Shown: positions 43,541 through 51,954 of the stretch, piece by piece | Layout: each line of letters opens with the position of its first letter | How positions within the stretch are numbered: the stretch's first letter is position 1 | Source: JABCPE02 sp963530295 | GTDB taxonomy: Bacteria > Bacteroidota > Bacteroidia > Flavobacteriales > Weeksellaceae | DNA: 64,000 nucleotides | Direction of reading: 5' to 3' | NCBI GenBank assembly: GCA_963530295.1 | Contig: CAUSCF010000005.1 | Coordinates: 34,358-98,357, forward strand | Translations under genes and position numbers: made by a program | Notes under the pieces: model-generated | Databases searched by the model: none | Told to the model about the DNA's origin: nothing | The model's input: the letters and a program-made list of their open reading frames with translations, nothing else

Positions 43541-43903
43541 TTATTTTTTTTCTTTAATTTTTACTACTTCTCTTATTACTTTGTCGTCGATAAATACATA
43601 ATTGTGCGTGTTTGGAACCAAGAGCTCCAGCCTTTCCTCGTTCTGCTCCTCCCATTGGTCTAGATCATTATAATTACTCGGCACCTCCTTGAAAATCTCG
43701 AAAGCCTTCTCCCATTGTAGGGTTTCATCTTCGCAAATAAAACCCGTTTTTTTTCCGCAGCAATATGTAACAAGAACATACTTATAAGTCCTCCTGCTTC
43801 GCACTACTACAACATCCGTGTTGATGAATGTGCACTGGAAAGAAAGGTAGCCGAATTGCTCTTTCAGTTCTGCTCTATTCGTAGGGAACTCCGTTTTTAT
43901 CAT
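43541..43903 (-). CDS. hypothetical 120-aa phage protein
   Basis: MIKTEFPTNRAELKEQFGYL..., acidic C-terminal half; two adjacent cysteines (TYCCGKKTGFICED) could bind metal. Three bases separate it from the primase-helicase stop, so same operon. Unknown function. Confidence 0.5.
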   Translation of the reverse strand: MIKTEFPTNRAELKEQFGYLSFQCTFINTDVVVVRSRRTYKYVLVTYCCGKKTGFICEDETLQWEKAFEIFKEVPSNYNDLDQWEEQNEERLELLVPNTHNYVFIDDKVIREVVKIKEKK

Positions 43904-43906
43904 GGT

Positions 43907-46873
43907 TTAAAAAAATATATCGTCTTGCTCATTATTCGTTTCCTCTGCGCTTTCCTCTGGAACTTGGATAAAGAAATGCTCCTCGGTTTTACTATCCGTC
44001 CATTTCATAATTCTTTGCCCTGCTTTATCAGTCAGTTGATCCTTTGGATTAAATATGTATCCTTTCAGTTCGCAGAACTGCTTTAATTTATTCTTGAAAG
44101 AAGTCGCTGAAATCTGCTTCATGGAATTATTATAATTCTTCAAGTTTTCATACATCACTCTTCTACATACAGCTTGGTTAATGTTTTCGTCTTTGAAATA
44201 ATCTTCCGCCCATTCAAAGAATACAATTCCGATTTCAGCCAATAGGTTTCTCTTTCTAATGTTCCCTTCTGGTGCTCCTATCTTTTCATTTGTGGAAAGG
44301 TAGAACTGCAGGCACTGCATGGCAAAGTTTAGGAACAAGTTCCACTGCTTCTCATCCCAGTCAGTGAAAAATCTATTGTTAAAATCATGCATCGGATTTC
44401 GCTCTGTAAAACCTTCTATTTCGCCATGATACCAATTCCCGAACGACATGAATAAAATCCTCCCTCTGGTGGAGCTGTCTAGCCCATAAGGCGCATAGTT
44501 TGTAGAAATGCAGAATTTCGGAGACAAGTAAAACGGAATCAAATAAGCGTTTTGGTTCTTCGGGTTTACATTCAAGTCTCCAGTAATATCCGTGAATAAT
44601 TGCTGAAACTGGAATCTCTTATCCGCATCATCGAACAGCACATAGTCGGTCTGTTCAGTTATCCCATCATACAAGAAGTCGCTCTCCAGCAGTCCCTTTT
44701 TTCTCGCTCCTAAATACTTGGAGTTCATAAACAACCTCAAAGCATGGCTGGAAAAAATAGACTTCCCTGTTCGCCCGTGGGACTCGTTATCATCTACCAC
44801 TTCGTTGTCCATTATATAGAGACACCAAGCCTTAGCAGGGTCTTTGTATCGGTGGAGCATATATCCGAAAGAATACACCTTATTGATAAAGTGCAGTTCC
44901 TGCTCGTAGATCTGATCCTCTGAAAGCGTTTCTTTATTGATGATAAATTTGTTTTCATCTAAATAATTATCATATTCAGACGGTTTCAAATCCCTTAATT
45001 CTTCTTTCCAATGAACTCGGCAGGTGTTGATAAAGTAGTTCATGAAATCGCAGTCACTTCTTACAATATCCAACTTCCAGTTGTTATTCTCATCTTTTTT
45101 AATATTGAAAAACGGCTCTTCTATATTCAGTTTAGAAGTGTTCAGAGTCGTTCTGGTCTGGCGGAAAATGATTTCGTTCAAAATATCGTCTTCCATCACA
45201 TAACGGCTGTAGCCCTTGTCTATCCTTTCTATTTTATCCTTGCTGACTTCCCAAATGAACTTATCAAAGAAGAAAAACTGAGAAGTAGGAGTAAAGTCTG
45301 TAAAATCAAACTCCTTGCTCTCCAGGTTCTGGAGTTTTTTCTCCGAAACTGCCTCCGAACCTATTACCATGTTCAGCAATTCATCGGGAAAAAGTCGAAG
45401 CCCTTTTTCTTTTTGTTTTTCATCCAAAAACTTATTGAAAAAGTCTTTTATTTCCTGCGATGAAACCTCCCGAAGAATGTGCTTGTTCTGCTGAACAAAA
45501 TAGTAACCATCCTTTCTGGTGGCGTCTTTTATTCTGAAAAATCCGTTCAGCTTCAAAAAATTGAACGCATTTTTGTAGTTCACGCTGTAGGTTGGCGTGT
45601 GGTCTATTTTCTTCCCTTCTTTATTCGTTCTCCACTTTTCAATCCAAAACTTAGCAGGTCTGGCAAGTTCCAGAAACCTCTTTACTTTTGCTCGAAGCTC
45701 TTTTTGTTCCTTGTCTTCAAATGCAGCTTCAGATTTCATGAAGTCGGTAAAATCTTTTTTCGGATTACCTCTAAAATCTTTGGATTTGGTAAGGCTTTCT
45801 GGGAGCCACGCAGTCTTGATATCCATATGCTCCAAAGCCAGTTTCTTCCCAGCCTCGAAGCCTGTAGGGTCAAGGTCTGGAACATTGATGACCTCAAATG
45901 CATACTTGAAAAGCATCGCAATTTGAGCCTCGGTAATGTCTGCTGTTTCAGAATTGAACCAAACCACAGTTTCGCCCGTAGAAGCCATATTGAGCGAATC
46001 TCTGTCGCCAGAGCAGATGACTATTCGCTCTAATTTCTTCACTTTGGCTGGTGCAGATTCCTCCTCATCATCGTAGGACTCCTCTACTTCCTGCTGGAGT
46101 TTGTTGTAAATAGACTTTACATTCTCCAGCCCAAAAATGTGCTGTGATGGCTTCTTTCCAAGGTAAGAAAATCGGTATTTCTTATCTGTTGATTTCGGCT
46201 TATAGATTTTCAGCCAAACTCTTTCCTCTTCGGGTTCTTCTACTACTACATTTTTATTTTCGCCCTCCAGGTGGATTTTCTTCTTTCCGCCTCCTGCTTT
46301 TACAATAAAGGCAAAAACAGGATAAGTTTCTGAACTCTCCACCGTGTAGACATTGCAGAGTTCTTTTTGGGCGTTCTCTTCCTTTTTGAGCCAAGAATAA
46401 GACTTCAAGGAATAAAGCCCATACTTTCGGCATACTTCCTCCGTCATCAGCGGTCCAAGAACCTCCAGTTCATAAGGTGTAAAATCTTTGGTTTCGTAGC
46501 AAAACCCCTCCTCGTTAAGCATTCCATCGAACTCGGAAAACTTGCATACATTTATATTTTTAGGTTTAGTTTTATTCTCGTCCAAAATCCCCAATTCTCT
46601 ACCCAGCTGCAAGAGAGCTTCAAAATAAGTAAGCCCCATTTCGTGAGCATAGATGTGAATTCCGTTTCGGCTTTCGGCATAGAAACCGCCTGTATCTCCC
46701 CAGTCTTTCACGAAATAAATCCCGTCCTTCTTGGAAAGATTAGCAGACTCTGTCCCCTCGTGCCGAATCTTAAAATGCTTGTTCTGCCGAACCTGAGGCA
46801 AAAACCTCTGTATCAGATCCAGACCACCGTTAGTCGCCTGGAATATATCATTTTGATTTATTGGGAAATTCAT
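43907..46873 (-). CDS. bifunctional primase-helicase
   Basis: 988 aa replication protein. N-terminal primase part, Toprim domain around 282-350 (ERIVICSGDRDSLNMASTGE; VPDLDPTG acidic pair). Middle region unassigned. C-terminal SF3-like helicase: Walker A GRTGKSIFSS, Walker B YVLFDDAD, sensor-1 CISTNYAP and arginine-containing SSTRGRI (about 700-830). No zinc finger seen. It should unwind and prime phage DNA, probably from the nearby TTGTAAGG region. Confidence 0.8.
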   Translation of the reverse strand: MNFPINQNDIFQATNGGLDLIQRFLPQVRQNKHFKIRHEGTESANLSKKDGIYFVKDWGDTGGFYAESRNGIHIYAHEMGLTYFEALLQLGRELGILDENKTKPKNINVCKFSEFDGMLNEEGFCYETKDFTPYELEVLGPLMTEEVCRKYGLYSLKSYSWLKKEENAQKELCNVYTVESSETYPVFAFIVKAGGGKKKIHLEGENKNVVVEEPEEERVWLKIYKPKSTDKKYRFSYLGKKPSQHIFGLENVKSIYNKLQQEVEESYDDEEESAPAKVKKLERIVICSGDRDSLNMASTGETVVWFNSETADITEAQIAMLFKYAFEVINVPDLDPTGFEAGKKLALEHMDIKTAWLPESLTKSKDFRGNPKKDFTDFMKSEAAFEDKEQKELRAKVKRFLELARPAKFWIEKWRTNKEGKKIDHTPTYSVNYKNAFNFLKLNGFFRIKDATRKDGYYFVQQNKHILREVSSQEIKDFFNKFLDEKQKEKGLRLFPDELLNMVIGSEAVSEKKLQNLESKEFDFTDFTPTSQFFFFDKFIWEVSKDKIERIDKGYSRYVMEDDILNEIIFRQTRTTLNTSKLNIEEPFFNIKKDENNNWKLDIVRSDCDFMNYFINTCRVHWKEELRDLKPSEYDNYLDENKFIINKETLSEDQIYEQELHFINKVYSFGYMLHRYKDPAKAWCLYIMDNEVVDDNESHGRTGKSIFSSHALRLFMNSKYLGARKKGLLESDFLYDGITEQTDYVLFDDADKRFQFQQLFTDITGDLNVNPKNQNAYLIPFYLSPKFCISTNYAPYGLDSSTRGRILFMSFGNWYHGEIEGFTERNPMHDFNNRFFTDWDEKQWNLFLNFAMQCLQFYLSTNEKIGAPEGNIRKRNLLAEIGIVFFEWAEDYFKDENINQAVCRRVMYENLKNYNNSMKQISATSFKNKLKQFCELKGYIFNPKDQLTDKAGQRIMKWTDSKTEEHFFIQVPEESAEETNNEQDDIFF

Positions 46874-46951
46874 TATTGTCTATTTTTTTGTATAATATCC
46901 TTTTTGATACAAGGGGAATATTATAAATTACTATGCTAAAAAGCTTCTTTC

Positions 46952-47335
46952 TTATTCATCTGCGCCTTTATAATAAAAAAGCCCTTTATCCCAATCAAAC
47001 AATAATGTCTCTCCAAAATTTTCTTTGTTATAATCGATTAAATATGCAGCATTGATTACTCCTTCTGTATAGTTATTTGTATACGCTTTTTCTACAAGAA
47101 TATTATACGCGTTAAAATCCTTGATAATTTTCGACAGAACCTTTTTGTTTTTATCTGTTAAATTAATCAGAACTATCATGATATCTCCACTAGAATAATA
47201 CCAGCCTTTCTGATGTTTTATATCAAGTTCATTCAGAAGAATATCTAATATAAGTTCGTTGTTTAAAAACTCGTCTGTGAATGATAATTTTTCTAATTCT
47301 GCAAATGATAATCCCTTTAATTCTTTTGTTGTCAT
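46952..47335 (-). CDS. hypothetical 127-aa phage protein
   Basis: MTTKELKGLSFAELEKLSFT..., acidic, mixed alpha/beta (GWYYSSGDIMIVLINLTDKN). Separated from the primase by 78 bases. No family recognised. Confidence 0.5.
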   Translation of the reverse strand: MTTKELKGLSFAELEKLSFTDEFLNNELILDILLNELDIKHQKGWYYSSGDIMIVLINLTDKNKKVLSKIIKDFNAYNILVEKAYTNNYTEGVINAAYLIDYNKENFGETLLFDWDKGLFYYKGADE

Positions 47336-47369
47336 TATTTTATGTTTTAATATTATTTTAATTTAGATA

Positions 47370-47408
47370 AAAAACCAGCTGGCAGGCTCACACCGAAACC
47401 AGCTGGGA
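47370..47408 (-). terminator. possible terminator between early genes
   Basis: Two copies of ccagctgg (about 47371-47380 and 47396-47405) pair with each other; T6 follows on the minus strand. Because each copy is itself a palindrome, alternative folds are possible. Confidence 0.5.
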
Positions 47409-47450
47409 AACTTAAATTTAAATACAATGAAAAAAATACTTGTTCATCTT

Positions 47451-47756
47451 TTATAAATTCTCTCCTGGTTTGAAAACATTGAACTCCTCTTTGAGGAAAC
47501 CCAGCTGAACCATTCTGTTACGATACCAAGTGGTATTGGCGTGCAGTTGTTCTTTTATTAGGATATTCAGTTCTGTTTTACAAACAAACTTTTTATAAGT
47601 AAAAAGTCTTTTGCAGAAAGTCCGATACTGAGCTGTTTTATATCGAGAATTTTGTTTTGTCGGCTTTTCCGAAACAGCATCTGAAATAGGCGCTGTATTG
47701 TTTTTTTCTTTCTCCTTTAATACCCAGGTGTATTTATTTCTTTTTTCGTAAATCAT
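47451..47756 (-). CDS. hypothetical 101-aa early phage protein
   Basis: MIYEKRNKYTWVLKEKEKNN..., basic, with helix-rich C-terminal half (ILIKEQLHANTTWYRNRMVQ) that could be a DNA-binding helix-turn-helix. Its ATG overlaps the stop of the previous gene. Function unknown. Confidence 0.5.
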   Translation of the reverse strand: MIYEKRNKYTWVLKEKEKNNTAPISDAVSEKPTKQNSRYKTAQYRTFCKRLFTYKKFVCKTELNILIKEQLHANTTWYRNRMVQLGFLKEEFNVFKPGENL

Positions 47757-47941
47757 TATCCAGTTACAATTTTTATTACAGCCTCGCTATCCTTGGCTAA
47801 TTTTTCTATTTTACTTTTAAACTCAATAGTAAACTCAGCATCGTTGTCTTTTAAAAAATCTACAACGGTGACTGGCACGGATGTTTTTTTAAACCCCTCT
47901 ACAAAAGCCCTTAGTTTAGGATTTTTAATTCTACTTTTCAT
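47756..47941 (-). CDS. hypothetical 61-aa early phage protein
   Basis: Start at the ATG 47939-47941 (MKSRIKNPKLRAFVEGFKKT) preferred over the longer frame to 48010, which overlaps the upstream gene heavily. Helical, lysine-rich. No family recognised. Confidence 0.5.
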   Translation of the reverse strand: MKSRIKNPKLRAFVEGFKKTSVPVTVVDFLKDNDAEFTIEFKSKIEKLAKDSEAVIKIVTG

Positions 47942-48113
47942 TTGTGAATATTTGAGTTTGAACAACAAAAGAAAATTTTTCAAGGAGCAGGAAAACCGTA
48001 GGTTTCTCACTCAGTTCAGCTGAACCATATATGGTTTTTTCTGGTGTAGAAATTTTCACTCCTTTTTTTCTCAACCTATAGCAGGCGTTATACTGTTGTC
48101 TTTTGGTGCTTGT
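47931..48113 (-). CDS. hypothetical 60-aa early phage protein
   Basis: Start at the internal ATG (MTSTKRQQYNACYRLRKKGV, about 48113) fits a basic DNA-binding-like protein; the longer frame starts at 48155 inside the preceding gene. The sequence QQYNACYRLRKKGVKIS resembles N-terminal helix-turn-helix stretches of small phage regulators. Unknown. Confidence 0.45.
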   Translation of the reverse strand, partial: TSTKRQQYNACYRLRKKGVKISTPEKTIYGSAELSEKPTVFLLLEKFSFVVQTQIFTNEK

Positions 48114-48396
48114 CATGATTGCCTTTGTTTTCACGAATTCTACATTCAGTAACATATGAGGATGCAGCCTGTATCAAGTCGCTAACAGTCTCACTTTTCA
48201 GCATTGAATTCACAATAGTATGAGCAATGAACGGCTCGTTTGAGCGACCTATAACACCCTCTTCGCAAGGTTCTTCTCCGTTTGTGAGATAATAGAAACA
48301 CATGTAGCCAAAGCCTTTCGGAGCTTGACTAAATAGCTCTTCTAATCTTTCTTTAAATTCCAAATGAGCAGCAAGCGGTTTATCTGTTTTTTTCAT
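48088..48396 (-). CDS. hypothetical 102-aa early phage protein
   Basis: MKKTDKPLAAHLEFKERLEE..., with YYLTNGEEPCEEGVIGRSNE. Second gene after the switch region. The 142 bases upstream (48397-48540) are non-coding. No family recognised. Confidence 0.5.
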   Translation of the reverse strand: MKKTDKPLAAHLEFKERLEELFSQAPKGFGYMCFYYLTNGEEPCEEGVIGRSNEPFIAHTIVNSMLKSETVSDLIQAASSYVTECRIRENKGNHDKHQKTTV

Positions 48397-48540
48397 CTTA
48401 TTTATTTTAAATTATAATTGAGTTTTTAAGTTAAAAAGCCACTGCACCCCGTCTAGGCTGGTCTGTTGTCCAAAAATTTATGAAGAAAGAATTTGTGATA
48501 ATATTTAGACCCTTCGTGGCTATGGTTGGAGTATATAAAC

Positions 48541-48759
48541 TTAAGAGCTTTTTCGCCCTGGTTGTTTCTCTATAATTTCATCATCAGAGTAGCCATTTTG
48601 CTTGTAAAATTCTATACAATTCGGTAACAGCAAACTATTTGACTTTCTTCTTGCTTTTAAAATAACAGCCACTTGTGTCGCTTTCAAGTGTATTGCCATT
48701 CTAAGAGAAAAATCATTATCTGAGATTATTCTTTTAATTATTTTTTGTGATATCGTCAT
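48541..48759 (-). CDS. Cro-like small DNA-binding protein (candidate)
   Basis: 72 aa, MTISQKIIKRIISDNDFSLR..., with a helix-turn-helix-like middle (MAIHLKATQVAVILKARRKS) and basic end. It is the first gene of the leftward early transcript and is divergent from the XRE repressor with operator-like repeats between them, the position of Cro in lambdoid switches. Function is by position. Confidence 0.6.
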   Translation of the reverse strand: MTISQKIIKRIISDNDFSLRMAIHLKATQVAVILKARRKSNSLLLPNCIEFYKQNGYSDDEIIEKQPGRKSS

Positions 48760-48772
48760 TTTGTTTTATATT

Positions 48773-48880
48773 TTGTATTGCAAGTTGTATTACAAATTGT
48801 ATTGCAAAGTAAAACAAAACTTTCCAAAATCGCAAATAAATCTTTCCAAAATCGCAAATAAAACCTCTTTAATCGCAAAA
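48773..48880. promoter_or_regulatory. operator region of the immunity switch
   Basis: Two repeat families between divergent genes. (1) Three contiguous 12-bp units ttgtattgcaag / ttgtattacaaa / ttgtattgcaaa at 48773-48808, each with TTG-N5-CAA dyad symmetry. (2) actttccaaaatcgcaaat at 48819-48837, again from 48842 (18 of the bases), with a degenerate third (ctctttaatcgcaaaa) at 48865-48880. The same 19 bases recur inside the repressor gene at 49051-49069. A near -7 box TAACTTTA (48901-48908) precedes the repressor ATG. Confidence 0.7.
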
Positions 48881-48913
48881 GAAAATGATAATCAATTACT
48901 TAACTTTACTATT

Positions 48914-49222
48914 ATGAATGTTGTACAAAATATCAAGGAAATTAGAACAGCTAAAGGCATAAATCAAGATGTTATCGCTGAAGCACTAAGTGTTGATATA
49001 GCTGTTATAAGTAAAATAGAAAATGGTAAAAGAGAACTGAAAGTTAATGAACTTTCCAAAATCGCAAATTGCCTTGGTGTTGATATATTGTATTTGTTTA
49101 CTTATCCTAAGGTTTTTGTGGACAAAGAATCTTTGCCACCTAATAATGATAAAATATCTGTGACTTTTGAGATTTCTCCCGACAAGAGAGAACATTTATT
49201 AAAATTGATCACTGGGAAATAA
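48914..49222 (+). CDS. XRE-family phage repressor
   Basis: 102 aa from MNVVQNIKEIRTAKGINQDV, the start that fits the helix-turn-helix family (residues about 6-60, with IAEALSVDIAVISKIENGKR and LSKIANCLGVDIL). The longer upstream frame (from 48761) runs through the operator repeats and is rejected. C-terminal part (ISVTFEISPDKREHLLKL) is an oligomerisation-like tail. Probable CI-like lysogeny repressor. A 19-bp operator-like repeat lies within its coding sequence at 49051-49069. Confidence 0.8.
   Translation: MNVVQNIKEIRTAKGINQDVIAEALSVDIAVISKIENGKRELKVNELSKIANCLGVDILYLFTYPKVFVDKESLPPNNDKISVTFEISPDKREHLLKLITGK
49051..49069. repeat. intragenic copy of the operator-like repeat
   Basis: Exact 19-base match (actttccaaaatcgcaaat) to 48819-48837, here encoding LSKIAN of the repressor. 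A coding constraint does not explain identity to a non-coding site, so an autoregulatory or silencing operator is likely. Confidence 0.7.
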
Positions 49223-49315
49223 TATTTAGTAACAGACCCGAAACGGTCACTTATAGGCGTCTTTTAAAGTATTTATGTTTTTAATTATCAGTCATTTACA
49301 ATTAACAACAATAGC

Positions 49316-49333
49316 CCTGCTCCCGCTACTAAG
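49316..49333 (+). repeat. prophage attachment site, right (attR core)
   Basis: Second exact copy of cctgctcccgctactaag. Outside it the chromosome resumes with the terminator that presumably belonged to the intact tRNA-fMet transcript. Confidence 0.9.
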
Positions 49334-49340
49334 AAATAAA

Positions 49341-49374
49341 AAGAAGATTTAAATTATTAAATCTTCTTTTTTTG
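49341..49374 (+). terminator. original tRNA-fMet terminator, now displaced
   Basis: Perfect arms aagaagatttaa / ttaaatcttctt (49341-49352, 49357-49368) and a T7 run, eight bases after the attR core. Before phage insertion it would have been directly downstream of tRNA-fMet. Confidence 0.75.
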
Positions 49375-49443
49375 TTTTTATTTATTGATATTTTCATTAA
49401 ATATTTTCTAATCATCTTTCTTCTCCTGCTCCCATCTTCCTAA

Positions 49444-50221
49444 TCATTTTCTTTTTTCCAGCTGGTGCAGTGTCAGTTCTTTTATTTTTTCATCATCTGT
49501 TTCGGAAGCCAACCACTTACACATTATAAATAGGTTCTGTATTGTCTAAAATCTCTTTAAGTTCTTTAGAGGCGTTGTAATATCTTTGTACATCTATACT
49601 TTCTAGACGCATTTTTAATATCTCTTCCCGTCTATTTACAAATTTAGTCATAAAATCTTCATAACTACTATCATTACAAAGTCTTAGAATAGCAGCTTTC
49701 TTAAATTGCCAGAATTGCCCTAAAATTTCTGACAACTCCTCCCGTTCTGTTTTATCTTTAATATATTCATATAAAACATTTAAATCTTTCCATTTTTCAA
49801 AGAAAGGAAGGGCATCTGTATTAAAAAATGATGTTAATCTATTTATAAGATTTTCTACATCAAATTCAGTTTCTATAAGAATTCCATTCCTAAATTCATC
49901 TAAAAAAAATGTTTCATTTTCGCCAAAAAAAGAAGAGGAAATTTCATCCGTAGGAATATCACCAAATAATTCATTTTGTACTAAAATAGGATGTAGTATA
50001 TTTTCCATTTCAGGATAAGCTATACTTGCCCAAAAACAATAAGCTTTTACAAAATCGATAACTTCATTTTCTATAACTGAATAGTCTTCTTCTAAACTAA
50101 AACCAACCTCACATCTAATTTTTGAAGTTTTCTTTACAAATGAATACCCATTTTTATCTACATCAAAACCTTTTACAACAATATTTTTGAAAATTCTTTT
50201 TTTTATAGTTTCTAAATTCAT
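49444..50221 (-). CDS. orphan immunity-like protein, C-terminal frameshift suspected
   Basis: The open frame (50221 to 49517) encodes 234 aa of an unknown protein (MNLETIKKRIFKNIVVKGFD...). It stops at TAA in gtgtaag. In the next frame, the 70 bases that follow read KWLASETDDEKIKELTLHQL then EKRK and stop at 49444-49446, which continues the protein style well. A single extra T near 49519 would explain it. It is grouped with two Imm11-like genes on the same strand and could be an immunity protein, but no family was recognised. Coordinates include the putative extension. Confidence 0.5.
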
Positions 50222-50304
50222 TTTATTTTACTTAAAGTTGATATCATTCATTTTAATAGGAGGAATTTTTATATTACCGCTCTCACTAATAATTTTAAAA
50301 ACAC

Positions 50305-51000
50305 TTATTCTGCAACCACTTCATAATCAATATCAAAGAATTCAAAACCCGTGATACCGTTTTCTTCTATGGCTTTTTTTAGACGCTCTGAGACAATATT
50401 GTCCCCCAAAAAACTCTGCATAGGGAAAAAATCAATATTTTTATTGAGAACGAGCTTTTTTATCGGTACATTTATTATATCAAACCCTGATTCTTTAAGT
50501 ATTCTACTTGTTTGAAAATATAAATCCTCTTTATTTATTATTTTAAGAGCTATTTTTTGATTTGGGTCAAAAAATAGACTGTCCTTAAAGTTTATATGAC
50601 CAAATAAAGGATTTAAAAACTTTTCGCCTGTAAATTGAAAAATATAATAATCTTTTTTTTCACCTTTATATAATAATTTACTCAAATAGTAAAAATGAGG
50701 TTCTGATATTTTAAAGTTTTCTAATAATTTCTTTAATTTTTTAGAAATAAACCAACCAGGTATTTGACTTCCAGTTCCTATAAAATCGTGGACATCAAAT
50801 AAAGCCCATTCCCAGTATTTTTCTTTGTCAAAACTTTTTAAAATAAAATAATCAAAAATGGGAGTGTTATAAAGTATCTCGCCTCTATTCATTGCCCAAA
50901 AATATTCATCAGCATTAGCTATATTTTTACCTTCAGCACTACTTGCTATTCTCCCTAATTCTGGAAATCGTGTTTTTCTTTTTATTTTATAATATTTCAT
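50305..51000 (-). CDS. Imm11-like immunity protein
   Basis: 231 aa. N-terminus MKYYKIKRKTRFPELGRIAS is nearly the same as in the frameshifted left gene (900-1570), while the middle differs (KKLKKLLENFKISEPHFYYL). C-terminus GITGFEFFDIDYEVVAE is shared by all four copies. Follows the 219-aa paralogue by 12 bases. Cytoplasmic, orphan immunity gene. Confidence 0.65.
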   Translation of the reverse strand: MKYYKIKRKTRFPELGRIASSAEGKNIANADEYFWAMNRGEILYNTPIFDYFILKSFDKEKYWEWALFDVHDFIGTGSQIPGWFISKKLKKLLENFKISEPHFYYLSKLLYKGEKKDYYIFQFTGEKFLNPLFGHINFKDSLFFDPNQKIALKIINKEDLYFQTSRILKESGFDIINVPIKKLVLNKNIDFFPMQSFLGDNIVSERLKKAIEENGITGFEFFDIDYEVVAE

Positions 51001-51012
51001 TTTATTTAAAAT

Positions 51013-51672
51013 TTACTCTGCAACCACCTCATAATCAATCTCAAAGAATTCAAAACCCGTGATGCCGTTTTCTTCTATGGCTTGTTTCAGGCGTTCGGAG
51101 CAGAGAATATCTCCTTGCCAAGTATCAACAATATCAAATTTATCTACTAAAACAGTTTTTCCCCACTCTATATTTTTTTTGGTTTCTTTCCAGATTTTAT
51201 AGTCATACTCGTTATATTCTTCTGCGGTCTTAATTCCCAAAACTCTTTGATTATCTATAAAATACTCACTTTTTTCATAATTATAGTTGTCAAATCCATC
51301 TACTGGAAACTGAAAAATCCAATATTTAAATTTTTCTTCTTTGTAGAGGAGTCGTGTTTCGTAGAAATGATATTTCGGAGCAATTCTGAATTTTTCTAAA
51401 AGCGATTTTAATTTATCCGAGATATACCAGCCACACATTATACTTCCTACTCCTATAAAATCGTGTACATCAAATAAAGCCCATTCCCAGTATTTTTCTT
51501 TATCAAAGCTTTTTAAAACAAAATAATCAAAAATGGGAGTGTTTTCAATAATTTCCCTTTTTCCTATTCTATAAAAATACTCTTTTTCAGGCACATTTTT
51601 ACCTTCAGCGCTACTTGCTATTCTTCCTAATTCTGGAAAATGAGATTTAATATCTATTTTATAATATTTCAT
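51013..51672 (-). CDS. Imm11-like immunity protein
   Basis: 219 aa; the closest relative of the left-side frameshifted gene, sharing GRIASSAEGKNVPEKEYFYR, WYISDKLKSLLEKFRIAP and ILCSERLKQAIEENGITGF. It gives the reference for the one-base deletion at about 1013-1018. First gene of the right cluster, after the tRNA-Arg terminator. Confidence 0.7.
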   Translation of the reverse strand: MKYYKIDIKSHFPELGRIASSAEGKNVPEKEYFYRIGKREIIENTPIFDYFVLKSFDKEKYWEWALFDVHDFIGVGSIMCGWYISDKLKSLLEKFRIAPKYHFYETRLLYKEEKFKYWIFQFPVDGFDNYNYEKSEYFIDNQRVLGIKTAEEYNEYDYKIWKETKKNIEWGKTVLVDKFDIVDTWQGDILCSERLKQAIEENGITGFEFFEIDYEVVAE

Positions 51673-51732
51673 AATCTAAAATTTTGTTATCTGATTTACA
51701 TCTTTTGTTCCTAATAAAACTTCTTTTTCTTG

Positions 51733-51770
51733 AAAAAACGCTCCTAAAAAATATTTTTAGGAGCGTTTAG
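51733..51770. terminator. bidirectional terminator between tRNA-Arg and immunity genes
   Basis: 15-bp perfect arms aaacgctcctaaaaa (51736-51750) / tttttaggagcgttt (51754-51768). Ends tRNA-Arg transcription on the minus strand. Confidence 0.85.
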
Positions 51771-51781
51771 ATTGGTTATTG

Positions 51782-51853
51782 TGACCGCAGAAGGATTCGA
51801 ACCCTCACCGACGGAGCCGAAATCCGTAGTTCTATCCATTAAACTATGCAGCC
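51782..51853 (-). tRNA. tRNA-Arg (UCG)
   Basis: Minus-strand cloverleaf of 72 bases: acceptor GGCTGCA/TGCGGTC, anticodon stem ACGGA/TCCGT with loop TTTCGGC (anticodon UCG), T arm GTTCGAAT. The acceptor stem includes two G-U pairs. CCA is not encoded. A TAAATTTG box at 51868-51875 (minus strand) lies 14 bases upstream. Confidence 0.92.
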
Positions 51854-51867
51854 AATGATGTAAAGCG

Positions 51868-51875
51868 CAAATTTA
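51868..51875 (-). promoter_or_regulatory. -7 promoter box of tRNA-Arg
   Basis: TAAATTTG on the minus strand fits TAnnTTTG, 14 bases before the tRNA; no -33 element was clear. Confidence 0.45.
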
Positions 51876-51920
51876 ATATTTTTTATGATTAAGTTCTATA
51901 TTTTTCAAAGATTTTTTCTG

Positions 51921-51928
51921 TAATTTTG
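51921..51928 (+). promoter_or_regulatory. -7 promoter box of the permease gene
   Basis: TAATTTTG fits TAnnTTTG, 26 bases before the ATG at 51955. Confidence 0.45.
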
Positions 51929-51954
51929 CCCCCATTTTCAACGAATTTTTGCTA

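Larger units (their letters stand above)
8684..49333. mobile_element. complete-looking temperate siphovirus-like prophage (about 40.65 kb)
   Basis: Bounded by the 18-bp att repeats. Contents: tyrosine integrase, divergent repressor switch, primase-helicase, ssDNA-binding-like protein, head protease, capsid, terminase subunits, portal, tape measure, tail proteins, holin/spanin/endolysin. All core modules have intact frames, so the element may be inducible. Apart from integrase and repressor, all genes are on the minus strand. A 1371-aa tape measure and no visible sheath or tail-sheath-tube pair argue for a long flexible (siphovirus) tail; this is inference. Confidence 0.92.

Noticed and set aside
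48761..48913. Upstream extension of the repressor ORF (51 extra codons)
   Set aside because: It translates operator repeats (repeated SKIAN-like text) and the helix-turn-helix family start fits MNVVQNIKEIR at 48914.
8684..49333. Mu-like transposable phage or contractile-tailed phage
   Set aside because: A tyrosine integrase with tRNA att sites is present, and no DDE transposase, MuB or tail sheath protein was found.
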